From IMG/VR virus record IMGVR_UViG_3300042463_000920, positions 1 through 51,471 of that record: DNA of 51,471 nt. The stretch is one strand, 5' to 3'. The notes beneath the pieces were generated by a model, which saw nothing but the letters and a program-made list of their open reading frames with translations, made no database searches and had not been told where the DNA came from. Source of the stretch: a virus. Position numbers and translations under genes: made by a program. Shown piece after piece: positions 23,564-32,034 of this stretch; positions within the stretch are counted from its first letter, which is position 1, and every line of letters starts with the position of its first letter.

Positions 23564-24278
23564 GGTGGGAGGTAAAGTAAGGGATGAACTTTTGGGTTTA
23601 GAATCAAAAGACGTTGATTATGTTGCAGTACCCAATGATTCATTACTTGAAAAATATAAAGGGGCTCACGAAATGTTTGTGGTCTTAGAATCATATCTTC
23701 ACGGTGAAGGGTTTGAGATATTCCTCTCAACACCAAACTGTTTTACTATCAGGGCTAAGTTTCCTAAAAATCACAAATACCAAGGTGTTGCAGATTTTGT
23801 TATGGCTCGTAAAGAGGTTGGTTACATTCCTGAAACTAGAACACCAATTGTTAGACCTGGTACTTTATTTGACGATTTGGAAAGACGAGACTTCACATTA
23901 AACTCACTTGCAAAAGATGAAAATGGGAATATAATTGATTATTTTAATGGTTTAGAAGATTTAAAGAATGGTATTTTAAGAACACCATTACCAACCGAGA
24001 GAACCTTCAATGACGACCCACTCAGAATTTTAAGGGCAATTCGATTTTCAATTACCAAAGGATTTAAAATTACTGCAACAATGGCAATCACCATTGATTG
24101 TTACAACTATGAAAAAAATATGGGGGTAGTTTCCGTTGAAAGGATTAGGGAAGAATTATTCAAATGTTTCAAACATGATACCCTTGAGACGTTGAAAGTA
24201 TTAAATGAATTTCCTATGCTTAAGAACTATATCTTCAAAAATAATATTTTGTGGTTAAAACCAACATTAGAACAATAA
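23541..24278 (+). CDS. Class II CCA-adding / poly(A)-polymerase-like nucleotidyltransferase, 245 aa
   Basis: FEVGGKVRDELLGLESKDVD is the signature G-G-x-V-R-D ... D-x-D active site. DLERRDFTLNSLAKDENG and DDPLRILRAIRFSITKGFKI follow in family order. CCA enzymes rebuild tRNA 3' ends. At 245 aa the C-terminal body and tail domains of normal enzymes (about 400 aa) are mostly absent, so the substrate could differ. ATG 23541 is 4 nt past the promoter box; ATG 23556 is possible. No tRNA lies nearby. Confidence 0.88.
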   Translation: MGLFTMFEVGGKVRDELLGLESKDVDYVAVPNDSLLEKYKGAHEMFVVLESYLHGEGFEIFLSTPNCFTIRAKFPKNHKYQGVADFVMARKEVGYIPETRTPIVRPGTLFDDLERRDFTLNSLAKDENGNIIDYFNGLEDLKNGILRTPLPTERTFNDDPLRILRAIRFSITKGFKITATMAITIDCYNYEKNMGVVSVERIREELFKCFKHDTLETLKVLNEFPMLKNYIFKNNILWLKPTLEQ

Positions 24279-24279
24279 T

Positions 24280-24447
24280 ATGGATAAAAAATTTATAATC
24301 ACCAATAACCAAGATGAAGTTCAGTCTTGGTTAGATTTAGGTTATGAGATTGAAAAAATGGAACCTTTACATATTACTGCAGGTACCCATCAATCTTACA
24401 GTAAATACGATGGAAAAATTGCGGTATACTTAATTAAAAAAAAATAA
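24280..24447 (+). CDS. Small protein, 55 aa
   Basis: MDKKFIITNNQDEVQSWLDL resembles the tag proteins superficially (FIITN), but it lacks the Glu of the cleavage pattern. A beta-alpha-beta layout ends with DGKIAVYLIKKK. It lies 1 nt after the nucleotidyltransferase stop. Confidence 0.5.
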   Translation: MDKKFIITNNQDEVQSWLDLGYEIEKMEPLHITAGTHQSYSKYDGKIAVYLIKKK

Positions 24448-24452
24448 ACAAA

Positions 24453-24611
24453 ATGGATGAAAAAGAAAAAGAATACGTTGAAATTTGTGTGGGTATTGGT
24501 TTAGACCAATTTACTCCCGAGTACATTAAAATTCCTGTAGAAAGCGAACCAATTAAGGAATCTAAAAAAACTAAGAAAAGTAATGAAATCGAAATTGAAC
24601 GGGAAAAATAA
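24453..24611 (+). CDS. Small charged protein, 52 aa
   Basis: MDEKEKEYVEICVGIGLDQF then TPEYIKIPVESE and a Lys/Glu tail. It is packed between neighbours on the same strand (5 nt after one, overlapping the next by 29 nt). The function is unknown. Confidence 0.45.
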   Translation: MDEKEKEYVEICVGIGLDQFTPEYIKIPVESEPIKESKKTKKSNEIEIEREK

Positions 24612-25149
24612 TGTTACTCCTGAAGAAATTCAAGAGATTGAAAGGTTAACAGGGGGAAAAATTGGGACGTACACATTCGGTCCAAACAACGAACATACAT
24701 TGGAGAACTCATTTTTATCTCCTGATGGAATATACATTGGAAGTATGGATGAAGCTCGTTGGTACGTCAAAAATCAAATGATGATTGACGAAGATTACCC
24801 ACACGGAGTTGCGGCGGTTATCGCTCCTGAAACATATGGAACAGACAAACCAGTAATTGAAGGGATGTATGGTTATACTCACAGAGGTGGAAATATGTTT
24901 AGAATTGGTGACAGATTATTTAATGAAAAATACAAACCTGTTAAAGAGGATTACGAAGAGGAACAATGGAATGAGTGGGAAAAACGATTCAATGAACTTT
25001 ATGAAGGTGAAGATGAATTAGGTAGAAGATGGATGGATGCTGATGGTATTTCATATGTTATACCATTTAAACTACGAGGACCAAAGTTAATTGAAATAAT
25101 GGAAGACGCATTCACCGCGGCAAAAAATATGTCAAATTATTTAAGTTAA
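24583..25149 (+). CDS. Unknown protein, 188 aa
   Basis: Begins MKSKLNGKNNVTPEEIQEIE. Central residues include GTYTFGPNNEHTLENSFL, GMYGYTHRGGNMFRIGDRLF and a helix YEEEQWNEWEKRFNELYEG. The Gly/Tyr/His-rich middle suggests a binding fold, but no catalytic motif is clear. The ATG at 24583 overlaps the previous small gene. Confidence 0.65.
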   Translation: MKSKLNGKNNVTPEEIQEIERLTGGKIGTYTFGPNNEHTLENSFLSPDGIYIGSMDEARWYVKNQMMIDEDYPHGVAAVIAPETYGTDKPVIEGMYGYTHRGGNMFRIGDRLFNEKYKPVKEDYEEEQWNEWEKRFNELYEGEDELGRRWMDADGISYVIPFKLRGPKLIEIMEDAFTAAKNMSNYLS

Positions 25150-25150
25150 T

Positions 25151-25849
25151 ATGAAAATAATCGCTTTAGGGGACACTCACGGAAGAAGTAAGTGGAAAGA
25201 TATAGTTGAGAAAGAAAAAGATTCCGATAAAATAGTTTTTATTGGTGATTATTTTGACGCTAAAGACGGTGGATATAGTGCTAACCGACAAATAGAAAAT
25301 TTTAAAGAGATTGTGGAATTCAAAAGACAGAACCTTGATAAAGTAATTCTTTTGTTGGGTAACCACGATTTCCATTATTTAACTGATGCTGGGGAACATT
25401 ACTCATCATTCCAATTTGGATATAAGGATGATATAAACAAAGTATTACAACCTGTAGTTGATGAACGATTAATCCAAATGTGTTATAAAGATGAAAGATA
25501 CGTTTTCACTCATGCTGGTGTAACCAAAACATGGTGTGGAAATAACAACATCACCACAGATAATTTAGAAAACGATATTAATAATTTGTTTTGGGACGAT
25601 TTAACTAAATTTAGATTTACAATGGGGGATAATGGTAGTTATGGTGGTAATGACATAACCCAAACACCAATATGGGTTAGACCTCAGTCTTTGGTTAAAG
25701 ATATGGTTGATGGTATTGTTTGCATAGTTGGACACACCCAAGTAAAGGAAGTAACAGTGTTAGAAGAAGACAATTTAATTTTAATTGATTGTTTAGGAAG
25801 TTCTGATGATTATTTGGTTATTGAAAATAACATAGTTAATAAGAAATGA
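25151..25849 (+). CDS. Calcineurin-like metallophosphoesterase, 232 aa
   Basis: All five motifs are present in order: GDTHGR, VFIGDYFDAKDGG, LLGNHDFHY, FTHAGVTKTW and VGHTQVKE. These form the dinuclear metal site of PPP-type phosphatases and diadenosine-tetraphosphatase relatives. The compact size (232 aa) resembles lambda phosphatase and bis(Nuc)tetraphosphatases. The substrate is not readable from sequence. It starts one base after the preceding stop and overlaps the next by 4 nt. Confidence 0.9.
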   Translation: MKIIALGDTHGRSKWKDIVEKEKDSDKIVFIGDYFDAKDGGYSANRQIENFKEIVEFKRQNLDKVILLLGNHDFHYLTDAGEHYSSFQFGYKDDINKVLQPVVDERLIQMCYKDERYVFTHAGVTKTWCGNNNITTDNLENDINNLFWDDLTKFRFTMGDNGSYGGNDITQTPIWVRPQSLVKDMVDGIVCIVGHTQVKEVTVLEEDNLILIDCLGSSDDYLVIENNIVNKK

Positions 25850-26190
25850 AAATAAATTTTTATAAAGAATCTGATAATAGGTGGTACGCAGATTTACCTG
25901 AATGGGAAGGACCTAAAGAAGCTTTGGAAATGGTTATGGGTGCAGATACCATGTTAGATATATTATCACAAGGAGAAGGTTTGGTAAGTTTAGATATGGA
26001 CACCAATCATATCGATGGGTATGAAAAGTTGGTTTTCCTAAATGAAACTCCTGATTTTGGTGAAGGAGCGTATTATCACATGGAAACCTACATGGGATTA
26101 GAATTTAATTTAGACATTTGGTTATGTGACGTAACCAAGTTTGTTTTTGGAGAATTCCCTAATATTATATATTTTAATAAAATATCATGA
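25846..26190 (+). CDS. DUF6717-like protein, 114 aa
   Basis: NRWYADLPEWEGPKEALEMV, GADTMLDILSQGEG and the end IWLCDVTKFVFGEFPNIIYF match a small family I recall as DUF6717. It has a conserved W-Y-I/A-DLPE start and a LCDVTxFVFGxFP end. The function is unknown. Both ends overlap neighbours as ATGA. Confidence 0.75.
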   Translation: MKINFYKESDNRWYADLPEWEGPKEALEMVMGADTMLDILSQGEGLVSLDMDTNHIDGYEKLVFLNETPDFGEGAYYHMETYMGLEFNLDIWLCDVTKFVFGEFPNIIYFNKIS

Positions 26191-26363
26191 AAGTATTCAA
26201 ATTAATGTATGATTTTTTTAGATTATGGATTATGTGGGGTGACAGAAAGGAGGCCTGGCAAGACGCCAAATATAAAAATGACCCTAAGTTCCAAAAGGAA
26301 ATGAAAGAGTTGGACAAATCGATGAAAAAATATTTTGATAATTGGGATAATGGAGTACATTAA
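26187..26363 (+). CDS. Small helical protein, 58 aa
   Basis: MKVFKLMYDFFRLWIMWGDR gives an aromatic N-terminal helix that could touch a membrane, followed by a charged helix (KNDPKFQKEMKELDKSMKKY). It is coupled to the previous stop by ATGA overlap. Confidence 0.5.
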   Translation: MKVFKLMYDFFRLWIMWGDRKEAWQDAKYKNDPKFQKEMKELDKSMKKYFDNWDNGVH

Positions 26364-26376
26364 AGATAAATCAAAA

Positions 26377-26724
26377 ATGAGTAAATTAGAAATCAAAAAA
26401 TGTGTTTTAGAAATCATAGATTCATTGTGTGATAGAAATGGATTTGATGATTGGTGGTATAACTTGGATGATGATATTGAAAAAGAAATAACCACAGAAC
26501 TTGAATCTATAATTGAAAGAAGATTAAACAAAGACAAAGACGATAGAACAATGGATAAAATTGTTGATTTTACATCTAACTCAAAATGGGTACAAGTTGA
26601 AAAGATTAAGTCACAAATTGAGGTATTACAAGAGTTATTAACTGCGGATGTGAATAAAATAAACTTACAGTTAATAATGCTAAGACTAGGCATAGAATTA
26701 AAACAACTAGAAAATGAAAAATAA
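26377..26724 (+). CDS. Helical protein, 115 aa
   Basis: ATG 26377 starts MSKLEIKKCVLEIIDSLCDR; ATG 26350 would add nine residues and overlap the previous gene. The protein is nearly all helix, with a Trp-rich turn (DDWWYNLDDDIE) and a C-terminal coiled-coil-like segment (VEKIKSQIEVLQELLTADV). No known family. Confidence 0.6.
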   Translation: MSKLEIKKCVLEIIDSLCDRNGFDDWWYNLDDDIEKEITTELESIIERRLNKDKDDRTMDKIVDFTSNSKWVQVEKIKSQIEVLQELLTADVNKINLQLIMLRLGIELKQLENEK

Positions 26725-26815
26725 AATGAAAGATTTTAATGAAAAATGGTATTTCATCGGGACTGCCGTTGGAATACTAGCAGGAATCACAATTGGTTGG
26801 TTAATGTTTGCGTAA
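26714..26815 (+). CDS. Small membrane protein, 33 aa
   Basis: MKNKMKDFNEKWYFIGTAVG continues as one glycine-rich membrane helix ending FA. It overlaps the previous gene by 11 nt and is followed after 1 nt by the next ATG. Confidence 0.45.
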   Translation: MKNKMKDFNEKWYFIGTAVGILAGITIGWLMFA

Positions 26816-26816
26816 T

Positions 26817-27158
26817 ATGGATAAGAAAGAATATATCTTATGTGCGGCAGTTTGGTATAAAGATTTACCAATGAAAAAACCTGAGATATTAGAACCAAGA
26901 GGGTTCCGACCATACAACATTGATAGAGGTGTGGTGGTATCAGGATGGAGACATGGTAACTGTATTTATCAGATGGTAGCTATTACAGGACTAAGAAGTA
27001 TTCCTGCTGAATCGGGTGAAGAGGAACAAGGGTTCCTAACAAATTTGAATCGTTTTGTTGATAGACAAGAAGGATATGATATTGCCGAAGCTGCAGGCCA
27101 GTTAAATGATAGGCCAAGAGGTGGAAGTCGAACTTTATATAGTGAAGACTTATATTGA
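26817..27158 (+). CDS. Conserved phage/plasmid protein, LYSEDLY family, 113 aa
   Basis: ILCAAVWYKDLP, RGVVVSGWRHGNCIYQMVAI, QGFLTNLNRFVDRQEGYDIA, EAAGQLNDRP and the C-terminal TLYSEDLY form a pattern I have seen in many phage and plasmid proteins of unknown function. Conserved His/Cys/Asp suggest a metal or nucleotide site. The start at 26817 is preferred over an in-frame upstream TTG. Confidence 0.82.
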   Translation: MDKKEYILCAAVWYKDLPMKKPEILEPRGFRPYNIDRGVVVSGWRHGNCIYQMVAITGLRSIPAESGEEEQGFLTNLNRFVDRQEGYDIAEAAGQLNDRPRGGSRTLYSEDLY

Positions 27159-27177
27159 TTTATTTTATCCTACTTAG

Positions 27178-27184
27178 TATTTAT
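27178..27184 (+). promoter_or_regulatory. TATTTAT box 4 nt before ATG 27189
   Basis: TATTTAT with the canonical 4-nt spacer to the 661-aa gene. Confidence 0.5.
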
Positions 27185-27188
27185 AAGT

Positions 27189-29174
27189 ATGAATTTGTCT
27201 TCTTGGGAAAAAAACGCATCTAATTTATTAACATCGATAGTTGAAAAACCGTCAGACAACTTCCATAGTGTTGTTGTAGATGTTACACCTGACAAATATG
27301 GTGGTTATGATATACACGTAACATTCCTTTTTAAAACTTTTTTTAAAATGGCCGATTCTGATATGGTTCATTCTTACAGACCTAAAATTGGTTATTATCT
27401 AAAAGAGTTTTTACCAAAGTTAGGAGATAGAGTTCACATTAGCCAAGGCTCTTCAACAGTAGAGAATTATGAAACGGTTAATAAGCCATGGTATGAAGAT
27501 ATGAAAAATAAAAAAATCGACGAATCAGTTCTTAATATTTTAAAAGAATTAAATAATCAATTACTTACCGAAGCATCAAAGAAAAAAGTCCTTATGGATA
27601 AAGTAGGGCTTAGTGAAGAAAACGCTGATTTCCTTGATAAAACTTGCGGTTCATTGGCGGTTTGGATGGCTAATAAAGTCATCGACTATCAGATGAAAGC
27701 TATGAAAAGTTGGGTTGGATTTAAAGATGAGGACTTAACAAAAGAAAAAGCTTTAGAGAAAATCAACTCTGGTAACATGAGAAATTATTATGGTTCTAGA
27801 GTTACTGAAATAATGGATTGGATTAGGATTGGACTTAACGGTAATGTTAACGAATATAAAAATCTTTCATTAACAGAATTAGGTGAGGAATCAAAAAGAT
27901 GGCATGATTCATTAGGTATTGGTGGAGGTGTAATTAATTACAACGAAGAGAATCCAATCATTAAAGATTTCAGGGATAAAAATGGTATAGGTTTTTATTG
28001 GGCCGACTTACAAACTAACGACTCAAGAGAAGAGTGTGAAAGAATGGGTCACTGTGGTAGAACAGGTTACGGTAATATAATTTATTCATTAAGAGAAACA
28101 AAAAAATTACCAAATGATAAATACACAATTAACAAAAGTCATTTAACCGCATCTATAGGTAGAGACGGTACTTTATATCAATTAAAAGGACCTAAGAATT
28201 CAAAACCCAAAGAAGAATATCACAACTACATTCTACCATTATTTTTTGTTCAAGATGAAGATGATAATGGGGAATACCTCATCCAAAGTTTCGGAAGTGA
28301 ATATGCTGCCGATAGAGATTTCAAATTAACAGACTTACCTAACGATGTATTAGTTAACTTATATCAGAATAGACCTGATTTGTTTAATACTAGGTCTTTA
28401 CAAAGAAAATTAGCTGATTTAGGGGTAATTGAATTACCAAAGATAAATTATAATATTAAAATTGAAACAACACCTGAAGATTTAGGTAGATATGTTGATG
28501 GTGATTGGGTTTATCGAAGATATAAAAGAAAAGTTAAAACACCTGCAGGTCATGAAATTGAAAAAACTGAAGAAGTTACAATGTTTGAAATAATTTTAGC
28601 AGGTGATACATGGGGTTTGTGGGATAATTATGATGTTGACTGGAAGTCAGCGCTAGATTATCACGTTAATAAAGAAAATGAACAAAAAATTAGAAGTATT
28701 GTTAGATTCATTGCTTCAAAAGATAATGAAAACTTTAATGAGGAAGAATTTAATTCAACAGACACTGAGGATTTAATTAATGAATGGGATGATGACGGTG
28801 AAATCACAAGAGCAATCTCAAATGCCGTAAATAACGCTGAAGCTGACGACTATTCAAATTACCTTTATAAAGAGTTAAAAGATGCGATTGAAGAATACGG
28901 AACAATTGAAAAAATGGACGATAGTGGTGTCATTATTAATGTTGATGCTGAACCATACATAAACGATATAGATGAAAGATGGCTTGATGATTATATGGAA
29001 AGGTGTGATGATGATATTAAATGTGTATTTGAGGAATTAGTGTACGGTGGGGATATTGACAAACCTAAATTCAGACCTGATGAAAGATGGTATCCGAGCG
29101 TTGACGATAGATACTTTAATGAAATGTTGAGTAATTATTTATCAGAAGCGGAATACCACTACACAAAAAGTTAA
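27189..29174 (+). CDS. Large protein with PcfJ-like region, 661 aa
   Basis: An N-terminal beta domain (residues 1-105) is followed by VLNILKELNNQLLTEASKKK near residue 120, which contains two internal L-x-E sites like the N-terminal tags elsewhere and may mark a processed propeptide. Residues about 270-350 carry REECERMGHCGRTGYGNIIY, SLRETKK, LTASIGRDGTLYQLKGPKN and SKPKEEYHNYI, the order seen in PcfJ-like plasmid/phage proteins (HC ... SLR ... G-x-x-x-Q-x-x-G-x-x-N-x-x-P). The C-terminal third is acidic. It is probably a virion or injected protein of unknown activity. Confidence 0.78.
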   Translation: MNLSSWEKNASNLLTSIVEKPSDNFHSVVVDVTPDKYGGYDIHVTFLFKTFFKMADSDMVHSYRPKIGYYLKEFLPKLGDRVHISQGSSTVENYETVNKPWYEDMKNKKIDESVLNILKELNNQLLTEASKKKVLMDKVGLSEENADFLDKTCGSLAVWMANKVIDYQMKAMKSWVGFKDEDLTKEKALEKINSGNMRNYYGSRVTEIMDWIRIGLNGNVNEYKNLSLTELGEESKRWHDSLGIGGGVINYNEENPIIKDFRDKNGIGFYWADLQTNDSREECERMGHCGRTGYGNIIYSLRETKKLPNDKYTINKSHLTASIGRDGTLYQLKGPKNSKPKEEYHNYILPLFFVQDEDDNGEYLIQSFGSEYAADRDFKLTDLPNDVLVNLYQNRPDLFNTRSLQRKLADLGVIELPKINYNIKIETTPEDLGRYVDGDWVYRRYKRKVKTPAGHEIEKTEEVTMFEIILAGDTWGLWDNYDVDWKSALDYHVNKENEQKIRSIVRFIASKDNENFNEEEFNSTDTEDLINEWDDDGEITRAISNAVNNAEADDYSNYLYKELKDAIEEYGTIEKMDDSGVIINVDAEPYINDIDERWLDDYMERCDDDIKCVFEELVYGGDIDKPKFRPDERWYPSVDDRYFNEMLSNYLSEAEYHYTKS

Positions 29175-29560
29175 GTTGAGAATACAGTCTTAACTTCATT
29201 ACCAATAACTCCCTCAAAGAATTTAGGAGAATATCGATTGATAATCTCTTTACCAAATATCTCCTCCATTTGTTTGTAAATTTCCCAATCTAATTCTACC
29301 ATTGGAAAATCAGATGGCATATATTCCTCGAAAACGGGTGGTAATCCATGATAGTCTAAGTAGTCTTTTCTTGTAGAATGATATACAAATATACAAGGAG
29401 CTGGTTCGTAATCACCTTCATCATCTATATCATACCATTCAATTGGATAATAACAACCATCAAACCCATTACCATGTGGCATTACCTTATCTAAATCTTT
29501 TGATTTAAGATATAACTCTATTGATGAGTATATTTTATTTTCAGTAATTATATATTTCAT
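29171..29560 (-). CDS. Tagged small protein, 129 aa
   Basis: The tag MKYIITENKIYSSIELYL (I-T-E/N) is followed by an acidic, aromatic middle (CYYPIEWYDIDDEGDYEP). The end RYSPKFFEGVIGNEVKTVFS is a relaxed version of the C-terminal strand motif of the W..PV family. It lies 14 nt after the upstream minus-strand gene, so they are co-transcribed, and it overlaps the 661-aa gene's stop. Confidence 0.75.
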   Translation of the reverse strand: MKYIITENKIYSSIELYLKSKDLDKVMPHGNGFDGCYYPIEWYDIDDEGDYEPAPCIFVYHSTRKDYLDYHGLPPVFEEYMPSDFPMVELDWEIYKQMEEIFGKEIINRYSPKFFEGVIGNEVKTVFST

Positions 29561-29574
29561 AACAAAATTAATCC

Positions 29575-30078
29575 TTATAGTCTTTCATACCACATTGCAA
29601 TGTCATCAGTATCAAAAGATTTATTAAGTTCATTATGAATCTCCTCAAAATTTTTATCACTGAAACTATCGTCTATTTTTATTGATAAATCAGGTACATA
29701 AGTACTATAGTTAACCGCGAAAGGAATTTTTAATTCACCCATCAAATCAAATAAGGGTTCATAAACATCAGTACCTGAATGCTCCCAAACAATATTAACC
29801 ACAATCTCATCGGTTATAACATATTGAGATAAAGAATAAACCTCATCCTCTAAATAGGTACTCAGATTGGTTATCATTTCATAATACTCTTCAGAATAAT
29901 TAGGAGAGCTTTTCCAATATTTTGAATGGTCATTATCTATTGTAACATATATAGTGTACGTTTTTTCAGAGTAACTATTAAAGTATTCAGAAATCTCAAC
30001 TGAGAAATCAATCCTACCTTTTATAACTAATGAATCAATAAGTTTATGTAATGCTTTTTCAAGTTCTTTTTCTGACAT
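29575..30078 (-). CDS. Unknown protein, 167 aa
   Basis: ATG 30078 gives MSEKELEKALHKLIDSLVIK; a longer frame upstream would cross the divergent promoter. The body alternates strands and helices, with YTIYVTIDNDHSKYWKSSPN and EIVVNIVWEHSGTDVYEPLF. It has no tag, but it is co-transcribed with the tagged gene downstream. Confidence 0.68.
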   Translation of the reverse strand: MSEKELEKALHKLIDSLVIKGRIDFSVEISEYFNSYSEKTYTIYVTIDNDHSKYWKSSPNYSEEYYEMITNLSTYLEDEVYSLSQYVITDEIVVNIVWEHSGTDVYEPLFDLMGELKIPFAVNYSTYVPDLSIKIDDSFSDKNFEEIHNELNKSFDTDDIAMWYERL

Positions 30079-30082
30079 ATTT

Positions 30083-30089
30083 ATAAATA
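30083..30089 (-). promoter_or_regulatory. TATTTAT box 4 nt before ATG 30078 (minus)
   Basis: ATAAATA on the plus strand with a 4-nt spacer to the minus-strand start. Confidence 0.5.
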
Positions 30090-30115
30090 TAAAGACATAT
30101 ATTAATATTATAAGG

Positions 30116-30122
30116 TATTTAT
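30116..30122 (+). promoter_or_regulatory. TATTTAT box 7 nt before ATG 30130
   Basis: TATTTAT with a 7-nt spacer; it forms a divergent pair with the box at 30083-30089. Confidence 0.5.
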
Positions 30123-30129
30123 ATTGAGA

Positions 30130-31824
30130 ATGGGAAAATTTATAATAACCGAAAACGAAAAACAACATATTTTAGGATTGTACGGATTGATTAGTGAACA
30201 ACAAACTAATGAAACCTTACCTTCTATGAATGTTACTGTAAATTTTAAAAGTGGGTGTCACTCAAATAAAGGAGGTAATAAATGCCCCGCTAATCAAGTT
30301 AGTACAAACATTGACCCTCAAATCGAAAAGATTAAAACTTTTTTGAAAAATGCCCCTAAAGGTAAATTAATAGAAGTTGTTTTATCGGCAGGTGAGTCAC
30401 AAGTACCAAATAAAGATGCTGAAAAGACTGAGTTACCAAGACTAAATCCTGGAGAGTTATCAAAAATGAGATATCAATCTTTGGAAAGTTATTTAACCCA
30501 AAAGTTCCAAGAGTGGATTAAAGAGGGAATAATAACTTCTATGCCAAGATTTACAAAAGTAGAACCTGTTATTGGACCTACAAAATGGGACCCCGCTAAA
30601 GGTGCGAGTCACTCCGATTATACCAAAGAACAATACTTAGGTGTTGTTATTAGAGTAACCAATGAACCCGTAACAATTCAGACAACAACAGTGCCGCCTA
30701 AAACAACTACAATTCCTGACCCAGGATGTGCTGCAGGATTGAAGATACAAATTTATGTTAAAACACACAACTGTCAAAATGCTGAATTTTTTGTATTTGC
30801 AAATAACACGTTATTGTATAATACACAAGGAGGAATGACTGCAAACCTAAATAATTCAAATGTATCTTTAGGAATACCAACAAGTACTGCTACCAAATTT
30901 AGTTCCAAAGCTTTAAACCCTGGTTATGGAAGATTACCAAATGGGGATGGTAAATTTGGTGGTTATACATATGGTACTAAAAACAATGATGGGGATATTA
31001 GTGGTGGAAGGTCAGACACATTTATAGTTACTGAAGAACAATCAAGACAAATAGTTGCAGATGGTGGAGGTAAAATTGTTATATGGATGATTTGTACTAC
31101 AAAAGTTGCACATAGAGATTTACCTTTTGTTAGAATAACTAAAAATGTTAGTGGTAAAGAAACTGTTGTTTATCCTGACCAAAAACCTGGTAAAACTGAA
31201 GGTAAACTTTTAGTTTTAGATGCGTGCGGAAATAAATTATCAGATGGAGGAAACGACCAAAAACCTGACGCAACTCAATATCTTAACCAATTAAAGTCTC
31301 AGAAAAATAGTATACAAAAAGAAGTAGGTACACCTGAACAAAATAATGAACAATCGGATACTAAACAAGTTTTACTTGAAAGAAGTGGGGAATTAAGAAA
31401 TAGTTCATATCAATTAATGAATACTATCTTGAGCGAAAAATATTCAAAAGAAAAATTTAGTGTTAACGAAAAAGACCCTAAATATGATTTTGGAGTCTAT
31501 AAAGAATTAGCGACATTACTAAAAACATATTTTGCTAATTTTAATACTTTATTAGACCAACAACCTTCCTTACGAAGAAATAGAAATGGTAGATATGAAA
31601 GTAATTTTATTAATCCTGGTATTGTTAGAATTAATAACCAAGACATGTATGGGGATGTCAGGTATGATATGGATGATTTTTATGCGATATACGACGCAGT
31701 TTACGTAAATGATGAAGGAAATCTTGAACCTGATGGTATAAAAAATAACCAAAACAGTATATATCTTTCTAAAATGATTACAAGATTAACAAAAGTAAAA
31801 AGAGATAGATTTACGCTTGGATAA
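30130..31824 (+). CDS. Tagged multidomain protein, 564 aa
   Basis: ATG 30130 starts MGKFIITENEKQHILGLYGL then ISEQ, with two candidate sites (I-T-E, I-S-E). Residues about 45-180 have an OmpA-like layout (LIEVVLSAGESQVPN, ELSKMRYQSLESYLTQKF, GVVIRVTNE). A Thr/Pro linker follows, then a beta-rich domain (residues about 200-365) with several Cys and a Gly-rich loop, and a helical C-terminal domain. I infer a structural or injected protein, perhaps binding peptidoglycan. The TTG six bases upstream is rejected. Confidence 0.75.
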   Translation: MGKFIITENEKQHILGLYGLISEQQTNETLPSMNVTVNFKSGCHSNKGGNKCPANQVSTNIDPQIEKIKTFLKNAPKGKLIEVVLSAGESQVPNKDAEKTELPRLNPGELSKMRYQSLESYLTQKFQEWIKEGIITSMPRFTKVEPVIGPTKWDPAKGASHSDYTKEQYLGVVIRVTNEPVTIQTTTVPPKTTTIPDPGCAAGLKIQIYVKTHNCQNAEFFVFANNTLLYNTQGGMTANLNNSNVSLGIPTSTATKFSSKALNPGYGRLPNGDGKFGGYTYGTKNNDGDISGGRSDTFIVTEEQSRQIVADGGGKIVIWMICTTKVAHRDLPFVRITKNVSGKETVVYPDQKPGKTEGKLLVLDACGNKLSDGGNDQKPDATQYLNQLKSQKNSIQKEVGTPEQNNEQSDTKQVLLERSGELRNSSYQLMNTILSEKYSKEKFSVNEKDPKYDFGVYKELATLLKTYFANFNTLLDQQPSLRRNRNGRYESNFINPGIVRINNQDMYGDVRYDMDDFYAIYDAVYVNDEGNLEPDGIKNNQNSIYLSKMITRLTKVKRDRFTLG

Positions 31825-31846
31825 TCAAAAAAAAGTTGTATATTTG
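31817..31846 (+). promoter_or_regulatory. Promoter of the 31.9 kb small RNA
   Basis: TTG at 31817-31819, a 19-nt spacer and TATATTTG at 31839-31846. No start codon with a usable frame follows before the terminator at 32006. Confidence 0.72.
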
Positions 31847-31849
31847 TAT

Positions 31850-32033
31850 TGTTGAATTGAGAGAATTAAATCTTAACCGAAAACAAGTGAGCCGAGTCTC
31901 AGAACGGAGCAGCGAGTACGTCAAAGACGGTGGTTAAGTGGGTGTCTTGGATGTCCCTACCAAGCGTAATTACAAAGGTACAACACGAGAGGTATTTGTA
32001 TCGCCAACCCTCACAGAAATGTGGGGGTTTTTT
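31850..32033 (+). ncRNA. Small noncoding RNA with own promoter and terminator
   Basis: About 180 nt lie between a good promoter and a strong terminator with no ORF worth calling. Predicted pairing by eye: a long-range stem CTTAACC (about 31872) with GGTTAAG (about 31932); a short hairpin CGTC-AAA-GACG inside it; CTTGG / CCAAG near 31948-31966; TACAAA / TTTGTA near 31972-32000; then the terminator. It is GC-richer than the surroundings. I see no tRNA-like half, so it is not a standard tmRNA. It could be a regulatory RNA or a decoy. Confidence 0.65.
32006..32033 (+). terminator. Terminator, copy 2 of the 28-nt repeated element
   Basis: Identical over 28 nt to 13549-13576, with a 9-bp stem, loop AGAAAT and a T-run. 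Confidence 0.87.
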
Positions 32034-32034
32034 G

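Noticed and set aside
31850-32033. The small RNA as a minimal tmRNA partner for SmpB
   Set aside because: There is no tRNA-like domain, no CCA end context and no tag reading frame.
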